Below, piece by piece: positions 24,798 through 33,646 of a stretch of 64,000 nucleotides of DNA (position 1 is its first letter; each line of letters starts with the position of its first letter). Where the stretch lies: assembly GCF_030848575.1 (NCBI RefSeq), contig NZ_JAVDDX010000001.1, positions 248,001 to 312,000 on the forward strand. The letters are read 5' to 3'. The notes beneath the pieces are model-generated. The model saw only the letters and a program-made list of their open reading frames with translations, searched no databases and had not been told where the DNA came from. The position numbers and the translations under genes were made by a program. The stretch comes from Haloarcula sp. H-GB4 (GTDB taxonomy: Archaea; Halobacteriota; Halobacteria; Halobacteriales; Haloarculaceae).

Positions 24798-26001
24798 CCG
24801 CGCCACCCCCCTCACTGTGTCCGCCGGTGTCACCGGCACTGTGGCCGTGGCCACCATCAGCCCGGGCATCGCTGTCTTCGGGACCAGTGTCCTCTCCGGC
24901 GTTTCGCTTTGCAGCCGGCCAGTCATCCGCTGACAGCGCTTCGTCTGCCTCAGCGCCTGTCTGGTCTGCGTTCTCTTCGTGGTGTGTCACAGTGTCGTCG
25001 GTAGGCATATCTTCGGGGTACAAGAGACAGGCGGCGGTATGGTCTGATGAGTCGCCGACTTCCACGTGAGCGGGATGGACCCGCTCACACTCGTCGAAGC
25101 CCTTCGGGCACCGGCTGACGAATCGGCAGAACGACGCTGATTCGTGTGGCGTCGGCACGTCCCCTTCGATAGTGGGGAGCCGGTCCGTACTGGGGTTCCG
25201 ACCGGGAATACTCTGCAGGAGTCCCTGCGTGTATGGATGGTGTGGGTTTGCGAACAGTTCCTCTACGGGTGCTCGCTCGACGACTTCGCCAGCGTACATC
25301 ACGGCGACGCGGTCAGCAACTTCCGCGATAACGCCCATGTCGTGCGTAATGAACATGATACCGATGTCGCGCTCTGTCTGAATTTCCTGCAACAGGTCCA
25401 GAATCTGGGCCTGAATAGTGACATCGAGCGCTGTCGTCGGCTCGTCACAGATGAGCAGGTCGGGGTCACAGGCCAGTGCCATCGCGATGACGGCTCGCTG
25501 GCGCATCCCGCCGGAGAACTCGTGTGGGAACTCATCGACGCGCCGCGCCGCGTCGGGGATGCCGACCGCACGCAGCAGTTCGATGGCTTCCGACTTGGCT
25601 TCGGCCCCCTCCATATCGCGGTGGAGCTCCAGCGCCTCGATGATCTGGTTCCCGACAGTGTACACTGGGTTGAGTGAGCTTAGCGGGTCCTGAAACACCA
25701 TCGCGATGTCCCCGCCACGAACTGACCGGTATTCCTTCTCCGAAAGCGCTGTCAGCTCTCGCCCGTCTAACCGTATCGACGACTCCTCGCGGATTTCGCC
25801 CGGACTGTCGACCAGTCCCATTATCGAGCGTGCGGTAACACTCTTGCCCGAGCCGGATTCGCCGACAATACCAAGCGTCTCGCCGCGAGCAATTTCGAAG
25901 GACACCCCGTCGACAGCACGGATCTCCTCTCGCTCGCTGTGGAACACGGTTCTGAGGTTGTCAACGGCCAGCAGTGGCTCGCCGTCTTCGGTGTGGCTCA
26001 T
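24790..26001 (-). CDS. Peptide ABC transporter ATP-binding protein (DppD/OppD-like)
   Basis: A protein of 403 residues. Walker A is Gly-Glu-Ser-Gly-Ser-Gly-Lys-Ser (about residues 47-54), signature [15 protein letters not shown], Walker B LLICDEP, then the oligopeptide-type Cys-containing C-terminal motif ([10 protein letters not shown]). The last 70 residues are a low-complexity acidic tail with repeated His-Gly/His-Ser pairs that could bind metal. Pairs with DppF to form the two-ATPase motor. Start overlaps the upstream permease by four bases. Confidence 0.92.
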   Translation of the reverse strand: MSHTEDGEPLLAVDNLRTVFHSEREEIRAVDGVSFEIARGETLGIVGESGSGKSVTARSIMGLVDSPGEIREESSIRLDGRELTALSEKEYRSVRGGDIAMVFQDPLSSLNPVYTVGNQIIEALELHRDMEGAEAKSEAIELLRAVGIPDAARRVDEFPHEFSGGMRQRAVIAMALACDPDLLICDEPTTALDVTIQAQILDLLQEIQTERDIGIMFITHDMGVIAEVADRVAVMYAGEVVERAPVEELFANPHHPYTQGLLQSIPGRNPSTDRLPTIEGDVPTPHESASFCRFVSRCPKGFDECERVHPAHVEVGDSSDHTAACLLYPEDMPTDDTVTHHEENADQTGAEADEALSADDWPAAKRNAGEDTGPEDSDARADGGHGHSAGDTGGHSEGGGADE

Positions 26002-27458
26002 CCGCCACCACCTCCGGCGGCCGCGCCAGCTGCGCCGCCTTCTGCACCCTCGCTCTGTGGGTCGATAGCGTCACGAATTCCATCACTCAGTGCATTGAAC
26101 CCGGTGACAACCAGCGTAATCAGGAGCCCCGGAATGAGCGAGATGTGCCAGGACTGACTGGCGACGTACTGCTGCCCGATGTTGATCGCTCGCCCCCACT
26201 CTGGGGTCGGGGCGGTAATCCCGAGTCCGATGAACGAGAGGGCAGAGACGGAAATAATGACGCCACCGAGCGTCAGGGAGGCGTAAACCAAGAGATAGCC
26301 GAGGATATACGGTGCCATGTGTTTCCGCATAATCACAGTGGGTCGTTGGCCGTAACTCTTTGCCGCGTCGACCCACTCCTGTTCGCCGACCTGTAACGCA
26401 GGGCCACGTACTGCTCGCCATAACCCCGGCCAGCGTATTAACGCAAACAGGAGGATGAACAGCATCGCCCCGTTGTATAACTCTGCTATCCAGTGGTTCT
26501 TGAACACAACTGTCGCAAGAATCACCAACAGCAATGCTGGCATTGCCTGCACAGAGTCACTGGTCAGTACCACAATGAGGTCGGCCACCCCCTTGTAGTA
26601 GGCGGTAACCAATGCCAGCGTCGTCGCGATAAAGCCTGCAATCGCCATCGATCCGAGGCCGATGAACAGTGACACCCGTGCGCCAAAGGCGAGGAAGGTG
26701 AACAGGTCCTTGCCGCTGACGAGCGTTCCGACAGGGTGGAACCGCCCGAAGTCGTCGTAACTCCAGACGCCGACATTGCTGTCTCCGCTACCACGGGACG
26801 CAGAACCGAGGTTCGCTTCGCCAATGGTAATCGTTTCGACCGTCTCCGTGTCTTCGTTGTAGTACTGCATATCGTAGGAGTACGGTCCTTCGATATTCTC
26901 TTCGGCCGTCGTTGGGCCGACAACGGGCGCGAACGCGGCCATCGTAATGAAGAAGACGACGACAGCAAGCCCGAATAGGCCCCAGTAGTGGCTTCGGAGT
27001 CGGTCGATAACATCGTCAGTTGGCGTCCAGTCAGCAGCGCGGTAGTGCCGACGGAAGAGCACGTAGCCGTACCACAGCCAGCCCAGCAGGACTGCAACGT
27101 ATGCATACACCAACAGGAAGCGGATGAGCCATGCGTACTTCGGCTCGAGGCCGAGGAACGTGCCCTGCCAGGCGCTCCCGTCGTAGTACCCCCGGTTGGG
27201 TATCAGTTCTCGGCTCAGCAGATGTGGCAGTTCGCCAAAGTAGGCTGAGGCATTGGCGAACGCCTCGGCGCCGGGTGCTCCCGGGAGCAACCCAAGCCCA
27301 GCGCCTATCGCACCGAGCAGTCCGTCAAGGTACGTCGGACCCTCAAGCAACAACAGGAGACAGAGCACAGCCCCCCACAGCAGTGCCGGCCCGGGGTGTG
27401 CCTTGAGCCGGTCTCGCAACGGCTGATCGATGTCTTCGGTGGATTCTGTCTCCATCAT
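25998..27458 (-). CDS. Peptide ABC transporter permease (DppC/OppC-like), extended
   Basis: A protein of 486 residues, well above the usual 290-330 for DppC. The C-terminal half is the standard permease with the EAA loop (Trp-Val-Asp-Ala-Ala-Lys-Ser-Tyr-Gly). The extra length is N-terminal and central: two or three additional hydrophobic segments before the core and an extracellular loop of about 60 residues after the first core helix. Start overlaps the DppB stop (ATGATG; 27458 or 27455). Confidence 0.88.
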   Translation of the reverse strand: MMETESTEDIDQPLRDRLKAHPGPALLWGAVLCLLLLLEGPTYLDGLLGAIGAGLGLLPGAPGAEAFANASAYFGELPHLLSRELIPNRGYYDGSAWQGTFLGLEPKYAWLIRFLLVYAYVAVLLGWLWYGYVLFRRHYRAADWTPTDDVIDRLRSHYWGLFGLAVVVFFITMAAFAPVVGPTTAEENIEGPYSYDMQYYNEDTETVETITIGEANLGSASRGSGDSNVGVWSYDDFGRFHPVGTLVSGKDLFTFLAFGARVSLFIGLGSMAIAGFIATTLALVTAYYKGVADLIVVLTSDSVQAMPALLLVILATVVFKNHWIAELYNGAMLFILLFALIRWPGLWRAVRGPALQVGEQEWVDAAKSYGQRPTVIMRKHMAPYILGYLLVYASLTLGGVIISVSALSFIGLGITAPTPEWGRAINIGQQYVASQSWHISLIPGLLITLVVTGFNALSDGIRDAIDPQSEGAEGGAAGAAAGGGGG

Positions 27459-28495
27459 GCGTCGTACCCCACACGTGGATCGATAATTGTGTACGCGAAG
27501 TCCTGTACGATATTCAGCCCGACAATAAGGAGGATGAACAGATACATCAGTGTTCCAACAAGCGGCAGGTCACCCTGCTTTGCCGCCTTGACGAACAGCA
27601 GGCCGATGCCATTAATCGAGAAGACAGTCTCGACAAGCACTGACCCGCCGATCAGGATGAACGCCTCCGCAGTGATTACCGGCACGAGCGGAATCAGCGC
27701 GTTCCGGAAGATGTGTTTCCAGACCAGCACCCGCGGTGAGACGCCTTTGGCCTTTGCCGTCTCAACGTACTTCGAGTTGATCGTTTCGAGCACAGCAGTT
27801 CGGCCGATACGCATCTCTGTACCCATCGATGCGGACCCGAGCACTAGCGCGGGCGGCAGTATCTGTTTTGTCGCTTTTGCGAGGTTGGTCCATGCCTGTC
27901 CCGGGTCCGTTATGAGTCTCGTGGGACTCCTCAGCACGGCGAGGTTCGGCGAGGTCACGACGTTAGTCTCGACGATAAAGCTGGTCCAGCTGAACCCAAA
28001 CAGCTGTTCCGACTGGGAGAGCACCGTCACCAGAATGACCGCGAGCCAGAAGTTCGGCATCGCCCGCCAGACAATCCCACCGAAGGAGGCGAAGTAATCA
28101 GAGAACGTGTTGGGATTCAGACCGGCGTAGAACCCGAGCGGAATGCCGATTCCGATGGCGATCACGACCGCCCAGAATCCGAGCCAGATCGTCCGCGGTG
28201 CGTAGCTAACAATAAGGTCGATGGCCGGCGTCCCGGAGTTGATAACCCACGACTGGCCCAGATCGAACATGAACAGGTTTCCCATAAAGTCGAAGTACTG
28301 TTCCCAGAGCGGTTCGTTCAACCCTAACCGTTGTTCGATCTGTCGGATCGCGCGTGCGTCACCTTGCGGGCCGAGGATCGCCGCTGCAGGACTGAGCGGC
28401 CCCAGCCGGATAATTGCGAACGTTACTGTCGTCCCGAATATAATAACAGGGATTGACAGTACCAAGCGCTTGAGCATATACGTAGCACGGCTCAT
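27455..28495 (-). CDS. Peptide ABC transporter permease (DppB/OppB-like)
   Basis: A protein of 346 residues with about six membrane segments, the first at residues 10-30. The EAA loop is Tyr-Val-Glu-Thr-Ala-Lys-Ala-Lys-Gly (around residue 234). It forms the channel with the DppC-like protein. It begins 112 bases after the binding-protein gene, with a hairpin between them. Confidence 0.92.
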   Translation of the reverse strand: MSRATYMLKRLVLSIPVIIFGTTVTFAIIRLGPLSPAAAILGPQGDARAIRQIEQRLGLNEPLWEQYFDFMGNLFMFDLGQSWVINSGTPAIDLIVSYAPRTIWLGFWAVVIAIGIGIPLGFYAGLNPNTFSDYFASFGGIVWRAMPNFWLAVILVTVLSQSEQLFGFSWTSFIVETNVVTSPNLAVLRSPTRLITDPGQAWTNLAKATKQILPPALVLGSASMGTEMRIGRTAVLETINSKYVETAKAKGVSPRVLVWKHIFRNALIPLVPVITAEAFILIGGSVLVETVFSINGIGLLFVKAAKQGDLPLVGTLMYLFILLIVGLNIVQDFAYTIIDPRVGYDA

Positions 28496-28558
28496 GGCTT
28501 AGCTTGTCTCCGTTGTACGGGTACTTGTGAGTTCATAATCTCTGAGGGCTGCGAAGTT

Positions 28559-28585
28559 GTTCCCGTCACCAACCGCGACGGGGAC
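28559..28585. terminator. Hairpin between peptide-binding protein and permease genes
   Basis: GTTCCCGTC (28559-28567) and GACGGGGAC (28577-28585) form a nine-pair stem with one G-T around a nine-base loop, 23 bases past the binding-protein stop. Placed here it could protect or end part of the transcripts, making more binding protein than channel, a common pattern in such operons. Confidence 0.4.
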
Positions 28586-28607
28586 GATTACGCCAGCAGG
28601 GACGCGA

Positions 28608-30473
28608 TTACTGTCTGTCTCCGAGCGACACAGTGTTCATCTTCTGTCGGCTCGGCCCCATCCCAGCCGGCGGCGTAAAGTCGACATGGTCGTACCAGAA
28701 CAGCTCAGTCAGCTCGTGATACACCGGCAGCATTGCGACGTCTTCCCAGTTTGCGTCCTCGAGTTGGACGTATGCGTCGTTCCGAGCGGCCTGGTCTTCT
28801 TCTGTCGGTGCGGGGTTCTCGGCGATTGACTGATACGCCTCCTCAGCCCGCTGTGCAGCGTCGCCGTTCTCCGGCTGCCAGTTGACGTACGAAATCGGGA
28901 AATCGAGGCTCGTATCGGTCTGTGGCGGGTTCAGCAGCTGAAGGAAGTTGTCCGGGGCAGGCCAGTCGGCGACCCAGCCAAGCGAGTACATCTCTAGTTC
29001 GCCGTTGCGACCACGTTCGAGGAGCGTGTTGAACGGCGCTTGATTGACTTCGAGGTCGATGAAGACACTCTCAAGCTGGTCCCGAAGGATGCTTGCGGTT
29101 TCGCTCCAGACACCGGACTCGTAGATTGTCAGCTCCATGGCGAAACGCTCGTTTTCGCCGTAGCCAGCCTCTTCCATCACTGAGCGGGCCTCTCCGAGCT
29201 GGCTGTCGTCGTAGCCGTATGGATACTCGTTTTCGGCGCGGTCGTTGTAGTTCTGGGGGCCGCCGGGGAAGATGGATTTCGGCGTGAAGTTGTAGGCAGG
29301 CTCGCCGCGCTGTTTGAAGACCTGCTCGACAACGGTATGCTGGTTCATCGCGTACGCGACCGCTTGCCGGACCGGCTTGGGCACGCTGGCCATATTAAAG
29401 CCGAGATAGAACACGCCGATGTTCGACACACCGGAGTAATTGGCCGTGGCGCCGTTGCGCAACTCTCCGTAGGTCCCGTTCTGACGACCCTGGTCGTCTT
29501 CCTCTTCGACGGATACCTTCCCGGGGTCGTACTGCGCTGTGGGGAGCTCGAAAATGTCGGCATTGCGGTTCATCGCGTAGTTGTAATTGGCCGAATCGCT
29601 CTCGATGACCGCAAAGTGGACGCCGTCAACGCTCGCGCTCTCGCCGTAATAGTCGTCGTACGCACTGACTCTGGCCTCAGTGCCGGAGTCCCACGTATCG
29701 AATTCGAAGGGCCCGTTCCCGACCGGGCTCGAACTGGAGAACTCGGCCTGTGTCACCTCGCCCTCGTATCCTTCGATGTCGCCGACCATGCCCTCAGGAA
29801 CCGGGGCGAAGGAAGTGTACGCAAGCATTTCCAGCGTGGAAGCAAATGGCGATTCCAGCTGGACTTCGAGCGTCGTTTCGTCGACAGCTTCGACGCCAAG
29901 CGTCCCCGGCTTGTACACTTCCTGTTCCTCGCCGTCGACCGTCTCGGTCGTCGTTTCGTGTGTCACGCCTAGTGAGTCTAGAACGAAATAGGCACGACTG
30001 GAGTTGTCAGATGCAGTCAGCCGCTCGAATGAGTAGACAAAGTCACTGGCGGTTACGGTGTCCCCGTTGTGGAAGGTCGCATCTTTCAACTGGAACGTGT
30101 AGGTCGTGAAGTCCTCAGATACCTCATAGTCCGCAGCCATAAGCCCCTCTACAGCGGGCTGGCTGTCGGGATAGTTCATCAGTGGGTCGAACATCTGCTG
30201 GATGACGATTCCCGACTGGGTGTCCGTTGCCTCGATCGGGTCCATTGTCGTCATCGTGCCCGTGTTGACCCGCCAGAGGTCACCCTCTTGTTTCAGGTCG
30301 GTCCCGACATCGCCCCCACTGCCGTCTGTCGAGTCCATACCGCCGCCAGTCCCCTCCTCTGTTCCCTCAGTCTCGTCGCTATCACTGGAACATCCTGCCA
30401 GCGCTGCGGCCGCCGCAGCACTGCCCGTTGTTTTCAGAAACGATCGCCGTTCCATGCTACTTGAACGTGGCAT
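28608..30473 (-). CDS. Peptide ABC transporter substrate-binding lipoprotein
   Basis: A protein of 621 residues of the family 5 solute-binding type (DppA/OppA). The N terminus has a twin-arginine motif (Arg-Arg-Ser-Phe-Leu-Lys) and a lipobox ending Leu-Ala-Gly-Cys, followed by an acidic Gly/Thr linker of about 35 residues. It would bind peptides (or other ligands such as nickel chelates or sugars; the family is broad) outside the cell. First gene of the operon, so its promoter lies in the AT-rich gap upstream. ATG at 30455 is a possible shorter start. Confidence 0.9.
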   Translation of the reverse strand: MPRSSSMERRSFLKTTGSAAAAAALAGCSSDSDETEGTEEGTGGGMDSTDGSGGDVGTDLKQEGDLWRVNTGTMTTMDPIEATDTQSGIVIQQMFDPLMNYPDSQPAVEGLMAADYEVSEDFTTYTFQLKDATFHNGDTVTASDFVYSFERLTASDNSSRAYFVLDSLGVTHETTTETVDGEEQEVYKPGTLGVEAVDETTLEVQLESPFASTLEMLAYTSFAPVPEGMVGDIEGYEGEVTQAEFSSSSPVGNGPFEFDTWDSGTEARVSAYDDYYGESASVDGVHFAVIESDSANYNYAMNRNADIFELPTAQYDPGKVSVEEEDDQGRQNGTYGELRNGATANYSGVSNIGVFYLGFNMASVPKPVRQAVAYAMNQHTVVEQVFKQRGEPAYNFTPKSIFPGGPQNYNDRAENEYPYGYDDSQLGEARSVMEEAGYGENERFAMELTIYESGVWSETASILRDQLESVFIDLEVNQAPFNTLLERGRNGELEMYSLGWVADWPAPDNFLQLLNPPQTDTSLDFPISYVNWQPENGDAAQRAEEAYQSIAENPAPTEEDQAARNDAYVQLEDANWEDVAMLPVYHELTELFWYDHVDFTPPAGMGPSRQKMNTVSLGDRQ

Positions 30474-30721
30474 ATTGATACCCAAATTGCCCCCTACAAA
30501 TAGAAGTTATGTCATACAGTAGCTTGAAATATTAAACTGCTCGCATGAAGAAATTCAGTTTATTATCTATAGTAATCTTACATGATATATCCTGTAGCGG
30601 TTGTTTCCTGCATACAGATATTCTACCCAGCAGAACTGAATTATCGGTGTTATTGACCGCGCGCACCGGTATCTACGCGGACTGATAGACGGTGGTAGAA
30701 CTGCCGCTAGTAGAAACTGCG
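30474..30721. promoter_or_regulatory. AT-rich promoter region of the peptide transporter operon
   Basis: About 250 bases, much lower in GC than the genes around it, especially 30520-30600. A TATA-like CTATTTGTAG (minus strand, 30493-30502) lies 20-30 bases before the ATG at 30473, fitting a leaderless transcript. No gene seen. Confidence 0.45.
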
Positions 30722-31060
30722 CTACCAGTCGACGGATAGTGACCCGTCGCCATTCGGGTCCGGAGCGATTTCTTCGTTCGTTCGCCGGTCGATGACGTGG
30801 ATAATTCCCCGGTCTTTCTTTGCCGGGCAGGCCTCTGCGGCCGCGATATTATGATCGAGATCCGATTCGTCGATGAAGTACGCCTTGGGCTTGGCGATGC
30901 CAGTGTCTAGGTCAAGCGTCCAGTTACGCGACTTTTCGGCGCACTTGCCCGCGCCGAAGCACTTGTTGGCTTCGAAGATTATTTTGTAGGGCTTCTCCTC
31001 GACTGGGGGGCCGTCCTGTTCGCCGAACTCGCTCGGATCGACGTCGTCCGCGTCTGCCAT
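30722..31060 (-). CDS. Three-cysteine ferredoxin ([3Fe-4S] type likely)
   Basis: A protein of 112 residues with exactly three cysteines, C34, C40 and C78, in Cys-Phe-Gly-Ala-Gly-Lys-Cys and Ala-Cys-Pro-Ala. That C-x5-C ... C-P set is the pattern of one-cluster [3Fe-4S] ferredoxins; the fourth ligand of a [4Fe-4S] cluster is missing. Acidic N terminus. Related ferredoxins often feed P450s or other oxidoreductases. The upstream neighbour in the same direction (57 bases) is a MOSC protein, a possible redox partner. Confidence 0.75.
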   Translation of the reverse strand: MADADDVDPSEFGEQDGPPVEEKPYKIIFEANKCFGAGKCAEKSRNWTLDLDTGIAKPKAYFIDESDLDHNIAAAEACPAKKDRGIIHVIDRRTNEEIAPDPNGDGSLSVDW

Positions 31061-31116
31061 TACGCTCTATTCGAGATGGACTGCCTTTCGATTGTCGGTC
31101 TCGCCGTCGTTCGCCG

Positions 31117-31902
31117 CTACGTCTCAATCGCCGAGACGACCTCGACAGGGTCCCCGACGGTGAGCACCGCGTCGCGGTCGGCCTCTGGAATGCGGGCGAT
31201 AAGCATCAGGGTGTAGAAGTGATCGAAGGCGTCCCGGTCGGCCCACTCCGGAAACGTCTCTTGCCGGCGCTCGATGAACTGTTCCCGGAACCCCGGCGTT
31301 TCCTCGCCGGTATCGGGGTCCCGCTGAGGGACCACACAGCGACCGCAAGGTGTCACCCCTTCGAAGCGGACGCCGCCGGCCTGGAATGCGGGAGCCTCCG
31401 CGCCGACGAAGCGGTCCTCCCAGAACGCTGGGACGCCGCCGATTTCGACGTTCGCGCGAAGCCGCCGTCGCAGTCCGTCGACGGTCACGTCGTCGAACCA
31501 CGATGCCACAGTTTCCAGTGTCGCAGTGCTGATGACTGACGGCCCCATCTCCCGGCGGTCGACGTAACCGAGCGCCTCGTCGCGCTTGACGGTCAGGTCT
31601 ACATCGAAAAAATCGCTGAGCCAGTCGGCTGCTCGGGTGCGCTCACCTGCATCCCGGAGTTCGAACGATGCACTGTCGCCGTCGGTGGTGACCGACAGCG
31701 TTCCTGTTTCGGGGTTGTAGCCGGTGTCGATGTTGTGGACGCGGCGGGTTCGCTTCCCGTTGAGCACGTCGCCGTCGGCGTCGAACAGGGCGAACTCGCG
31801 GTCGTGCGCCAGCGTCCCGCCCGGGCGGATCGATACTGAGTTGCAGTCCATACCGTCCAGTGCCTTGACGGGGTAGACGGTGAGGCGTTCGACGTGTGCC
31901 AC
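31117..31902 (-). CDS. MOSC domain protein (YcbX/mARC-like)
   Basis: A protein of 261 residues. Residues 1-100 are the MOSC N-terminal beta barrel; about 105-255 the MOSC domain with Pro-Cys-Gly-Arg-Cys-Val-Val-Pro, whose cysteine is the expected molybdenum ligand. In YcbX and mARC such proteins reduce N-hydroxylated compounds with molybdenum cofactor; YcbX has a fused ferredoxin, while here a separate ferredoxin gene follows. The fused domain is absent, and the two genes together could do the same job. Confidence 0.8.
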   Translation of the reverse strand: MAHVERLTVYPVKALDGMDCNSVSIRPGGTLAHDREFALFDADGDVLNGKRTRRVHNIDTGYNPETGTLSVTTDGDSASFELRDAGERTRAADWLSDFFDVDLTVKRDEALGYVDRREMGPSVISTATLETVASWFDDVTVDGLRRRLRANVEIGGVPAFWEDRFVGAEAPAFQAGGVRFEGVTPCGRCVVPQRDPDTGEETPGFREQFIERRQETFPEWADRDAFDHFYTLMLIARIPEADRDAVLTVGDPVEVVSAIET

Positions 31903-31941
31903 TATCGGGTGCTCGGCCGGAACGACGAAAACGTTGTGTGG

Positions 31942-32490
31942 TTACCGGTGAACGTCGACCGATTCCAGCAGCATCTCCTCGGTCGGCGCGTCGTTGTGGT
32001 CGGTGTCGACGTTGCCGATGGACTCGACGACATCCATCCCGTCGATGACCTTCCCGAAGACGGCGTGCTTACCGTCGAGGTGGGGCTGGGCGTCGAGGGT
32101 GATGAAGAACTGCGAGCCGTTGGTGTTCGGGCCGCTGTTGGCCATGCTGAGGACGCCCGGGCCGTCGTGACTGAGTTCGTCGTGGAACTCGTCGTCGAAG
32201 GAGTAGCCGGGGCCGCCGCGACCGGTGCCGGTCGGGTCACCCATCTGGATCATGAAGTTCTCGATGATGCGGTGGATGTCGATATCGGTGTACAGCGGGT
32301 CGATGCGTTTCTCGCCGGATTCGGGGTCTTCCCACGCGCCGGTCCCCGGACCGACTTCGGTCCCGTCGTAGTCGTCGGCCCCTTCGGCCAGACCGACGAA
32401 GTTCTCGACGGTAGTCGGCACGCGCTCGTCGTACAGTTCGACTTCAATCTCGCCCTCTGTTGTGTGGAGGGTCGCAGTCAGGTCACTCAT
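31942..32490 (-). CDS. Cyclophilin-type peptidyl-prolyl isomerase
   Basis: A protein of 182 residues. The fold and active site of small prokaryotic cyclophilins are visible: Phe-His/His-Arg-Ile-Ile near residue 72, [12 protein letters not shown], and Gly-Ser-Gln-Phe-Phe-Ile-Thr. No signal peptide, so it acts in the cytoplasm. An insert of about 20 acidic residues (about 40-60) is typical for haloarchaea. ATG at 32490 chosen; the upstream open frame is not protein-like. Confidence 0.9.
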   Translation of the reverse strand: MSDLTATLHTTEGEIEVELYDERVPTTVENFVGLAEGADDYDGTEVGPGTGAWEDPESGEKRIDPLYTDIDIHRIIENFMIQMGDPTGTGRGGPGYSFDDEFHDELSHDGPGVLSMANSGPNTNGSQFFITLDAQPHLDGKHAVFGKVIDGMDVVESIGNVDTDHNDAPTEEMLLESVDVHR

Positions 32491-32656
32491 ACTCAATCGG
32501 AGGGAAGCCCGGCAGAAAAGCTTGCCCACTGACCGAGAGTTCAAGTACCGAAACGAGGCCATCGCCGCCATGGTCTGAGTAGCCGTCGCGTGGCGGGTCG
32601 CGGGAGCCCGACATGTCGCCACGTGAGCGGGAGTGTCGGCTGTTCGCTATTCCGGA

Positions 32657-33589
32657 CTACGGCAGATGTGACAGTAGTAGCTTCGACACCTGCTCGGGGG
32701 CGTCGAACTGGACCCAGTGGCTCGCCGCCGGGAGCCGCTCGACTCGGCAGTCCGGGATCCATTCTTCGAGGTCCTGAGTCAGATCGATCGAGAGCGCATC
32801 GTCCTGCACACCCCAGACAAGGAGCGTCGACGCTGTCACCGGACGGTCGCCGACGCCGCCTTCCGTGAACGTCAGTTTTGCGTTCCGCCGGACAAGCGCC
32901 CGGTAATAGTTGACTGCAGCCGTGCGTGCGCCCGGCTGCCCGAGCGCCCGCTTGTACCGCCGCACGTCGGTCTCGGTGAAGGCGTCAGGGCGGCTCGGTC
33001 CGTCAGCCAGAATGCGCTCCAGCATGGTGAAATCGTCCCAGCCGAGGCTGGCCTCCGGAAGCACGGGAAGCTGGAAGAACAGCACGTACCAGGAGCGCAA
33101 GAGCTGGTCAACTGAGCGGCGGAGCTCCCGTTCGTATGCCGACGGGTGTGGTGCATTCAGGACCGCAAGCTGGTCAACGACATCGGGACGGTCGATGGCA
33201 GTCTGCCAAGCGACTACGCCGCCCCAATCGTGGCCAACGACGTGCGCCTGTTCGCGGTCGAGCGCCGAAACGAGGCCCGCGACATCGGCGACCAGCTCAT
33301 CGATGTGATACGCGGCGACGCCGTTGGGCTTGTCGGAGTGGTTGTAGCCTCGGAGGTCCGGCGCGACCACACGGTAGCCGGCGTCCGCGAGCGCTGGAAT
33401 CTGGTGTTTCCAGGCGTACCAGAACTCCGGAAAGCCGTGCAACAAGACGACGAGGTCGCCGTCCGGCGGCCCGGCAGTCACGGTGTGGAGCCTAATACCG
33501 TTGGTGTCGACCAGTTCGTGGATGCCGGGTGTTTCTGCTGCGGGTACCGTCCACGCAGTGCTGTCACGAGCGCTGGCGTGTTGTCCCAT
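32657..33589 (-). CDS. Alpha/beta hydrolase, epoxide hydrolase-like
   Basis: A protein of 310 residues. The oxyanion motif is His-Gly-Phe-Pro-Glu, and the nucleophile elbow is Gly-His-Asp-Trp-Gly-Gly, so the nucleophile is aspartate, as in epoxide hydrolases and haloalkane dehalogenases. The catalytic His is in Ser-His-Trp-Val near the end, and a cap region of about 60 residues lies between. The Trp in the elbow and cap tyrosines favour epoxide hydrolase over dehalogenase. Substrate unknown. Confidence 0.82.
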   Translation of the reverse strand: MGQHASARDSTAWTVPAAETPGIHELVDTNGIRLHTVTAGPPDGDLVVLLHGFPEFWYAWKHQIPALADAGYRVVAPDLRGYNHSDKPNGVAAYHIDELVADVAGLVSALDREQAHVVGHDWGGVVAWQTAIDRPDVVDQLAVLNAPHPSAYERELRRSVDQLLRSWYVLFFQLPVLPEASLGWDDFTMLERILADGPSRPDAFTETDVRRYKRALGQPGARTAAVNYYRALVRRNAKLTFTEGGVGDRPVTASTLLVWGVQDDALSIDLTQDLEEWIPDCRVERLPAASHWVQFDAPEQVSKLLLSHLP

Positions 33590-33646
33590 CAGAATGCCTT
33601 CGCCCGCTCGGTAGAAGTGGGTTCCGCTCTGCCCGCCGTCGCCGGA

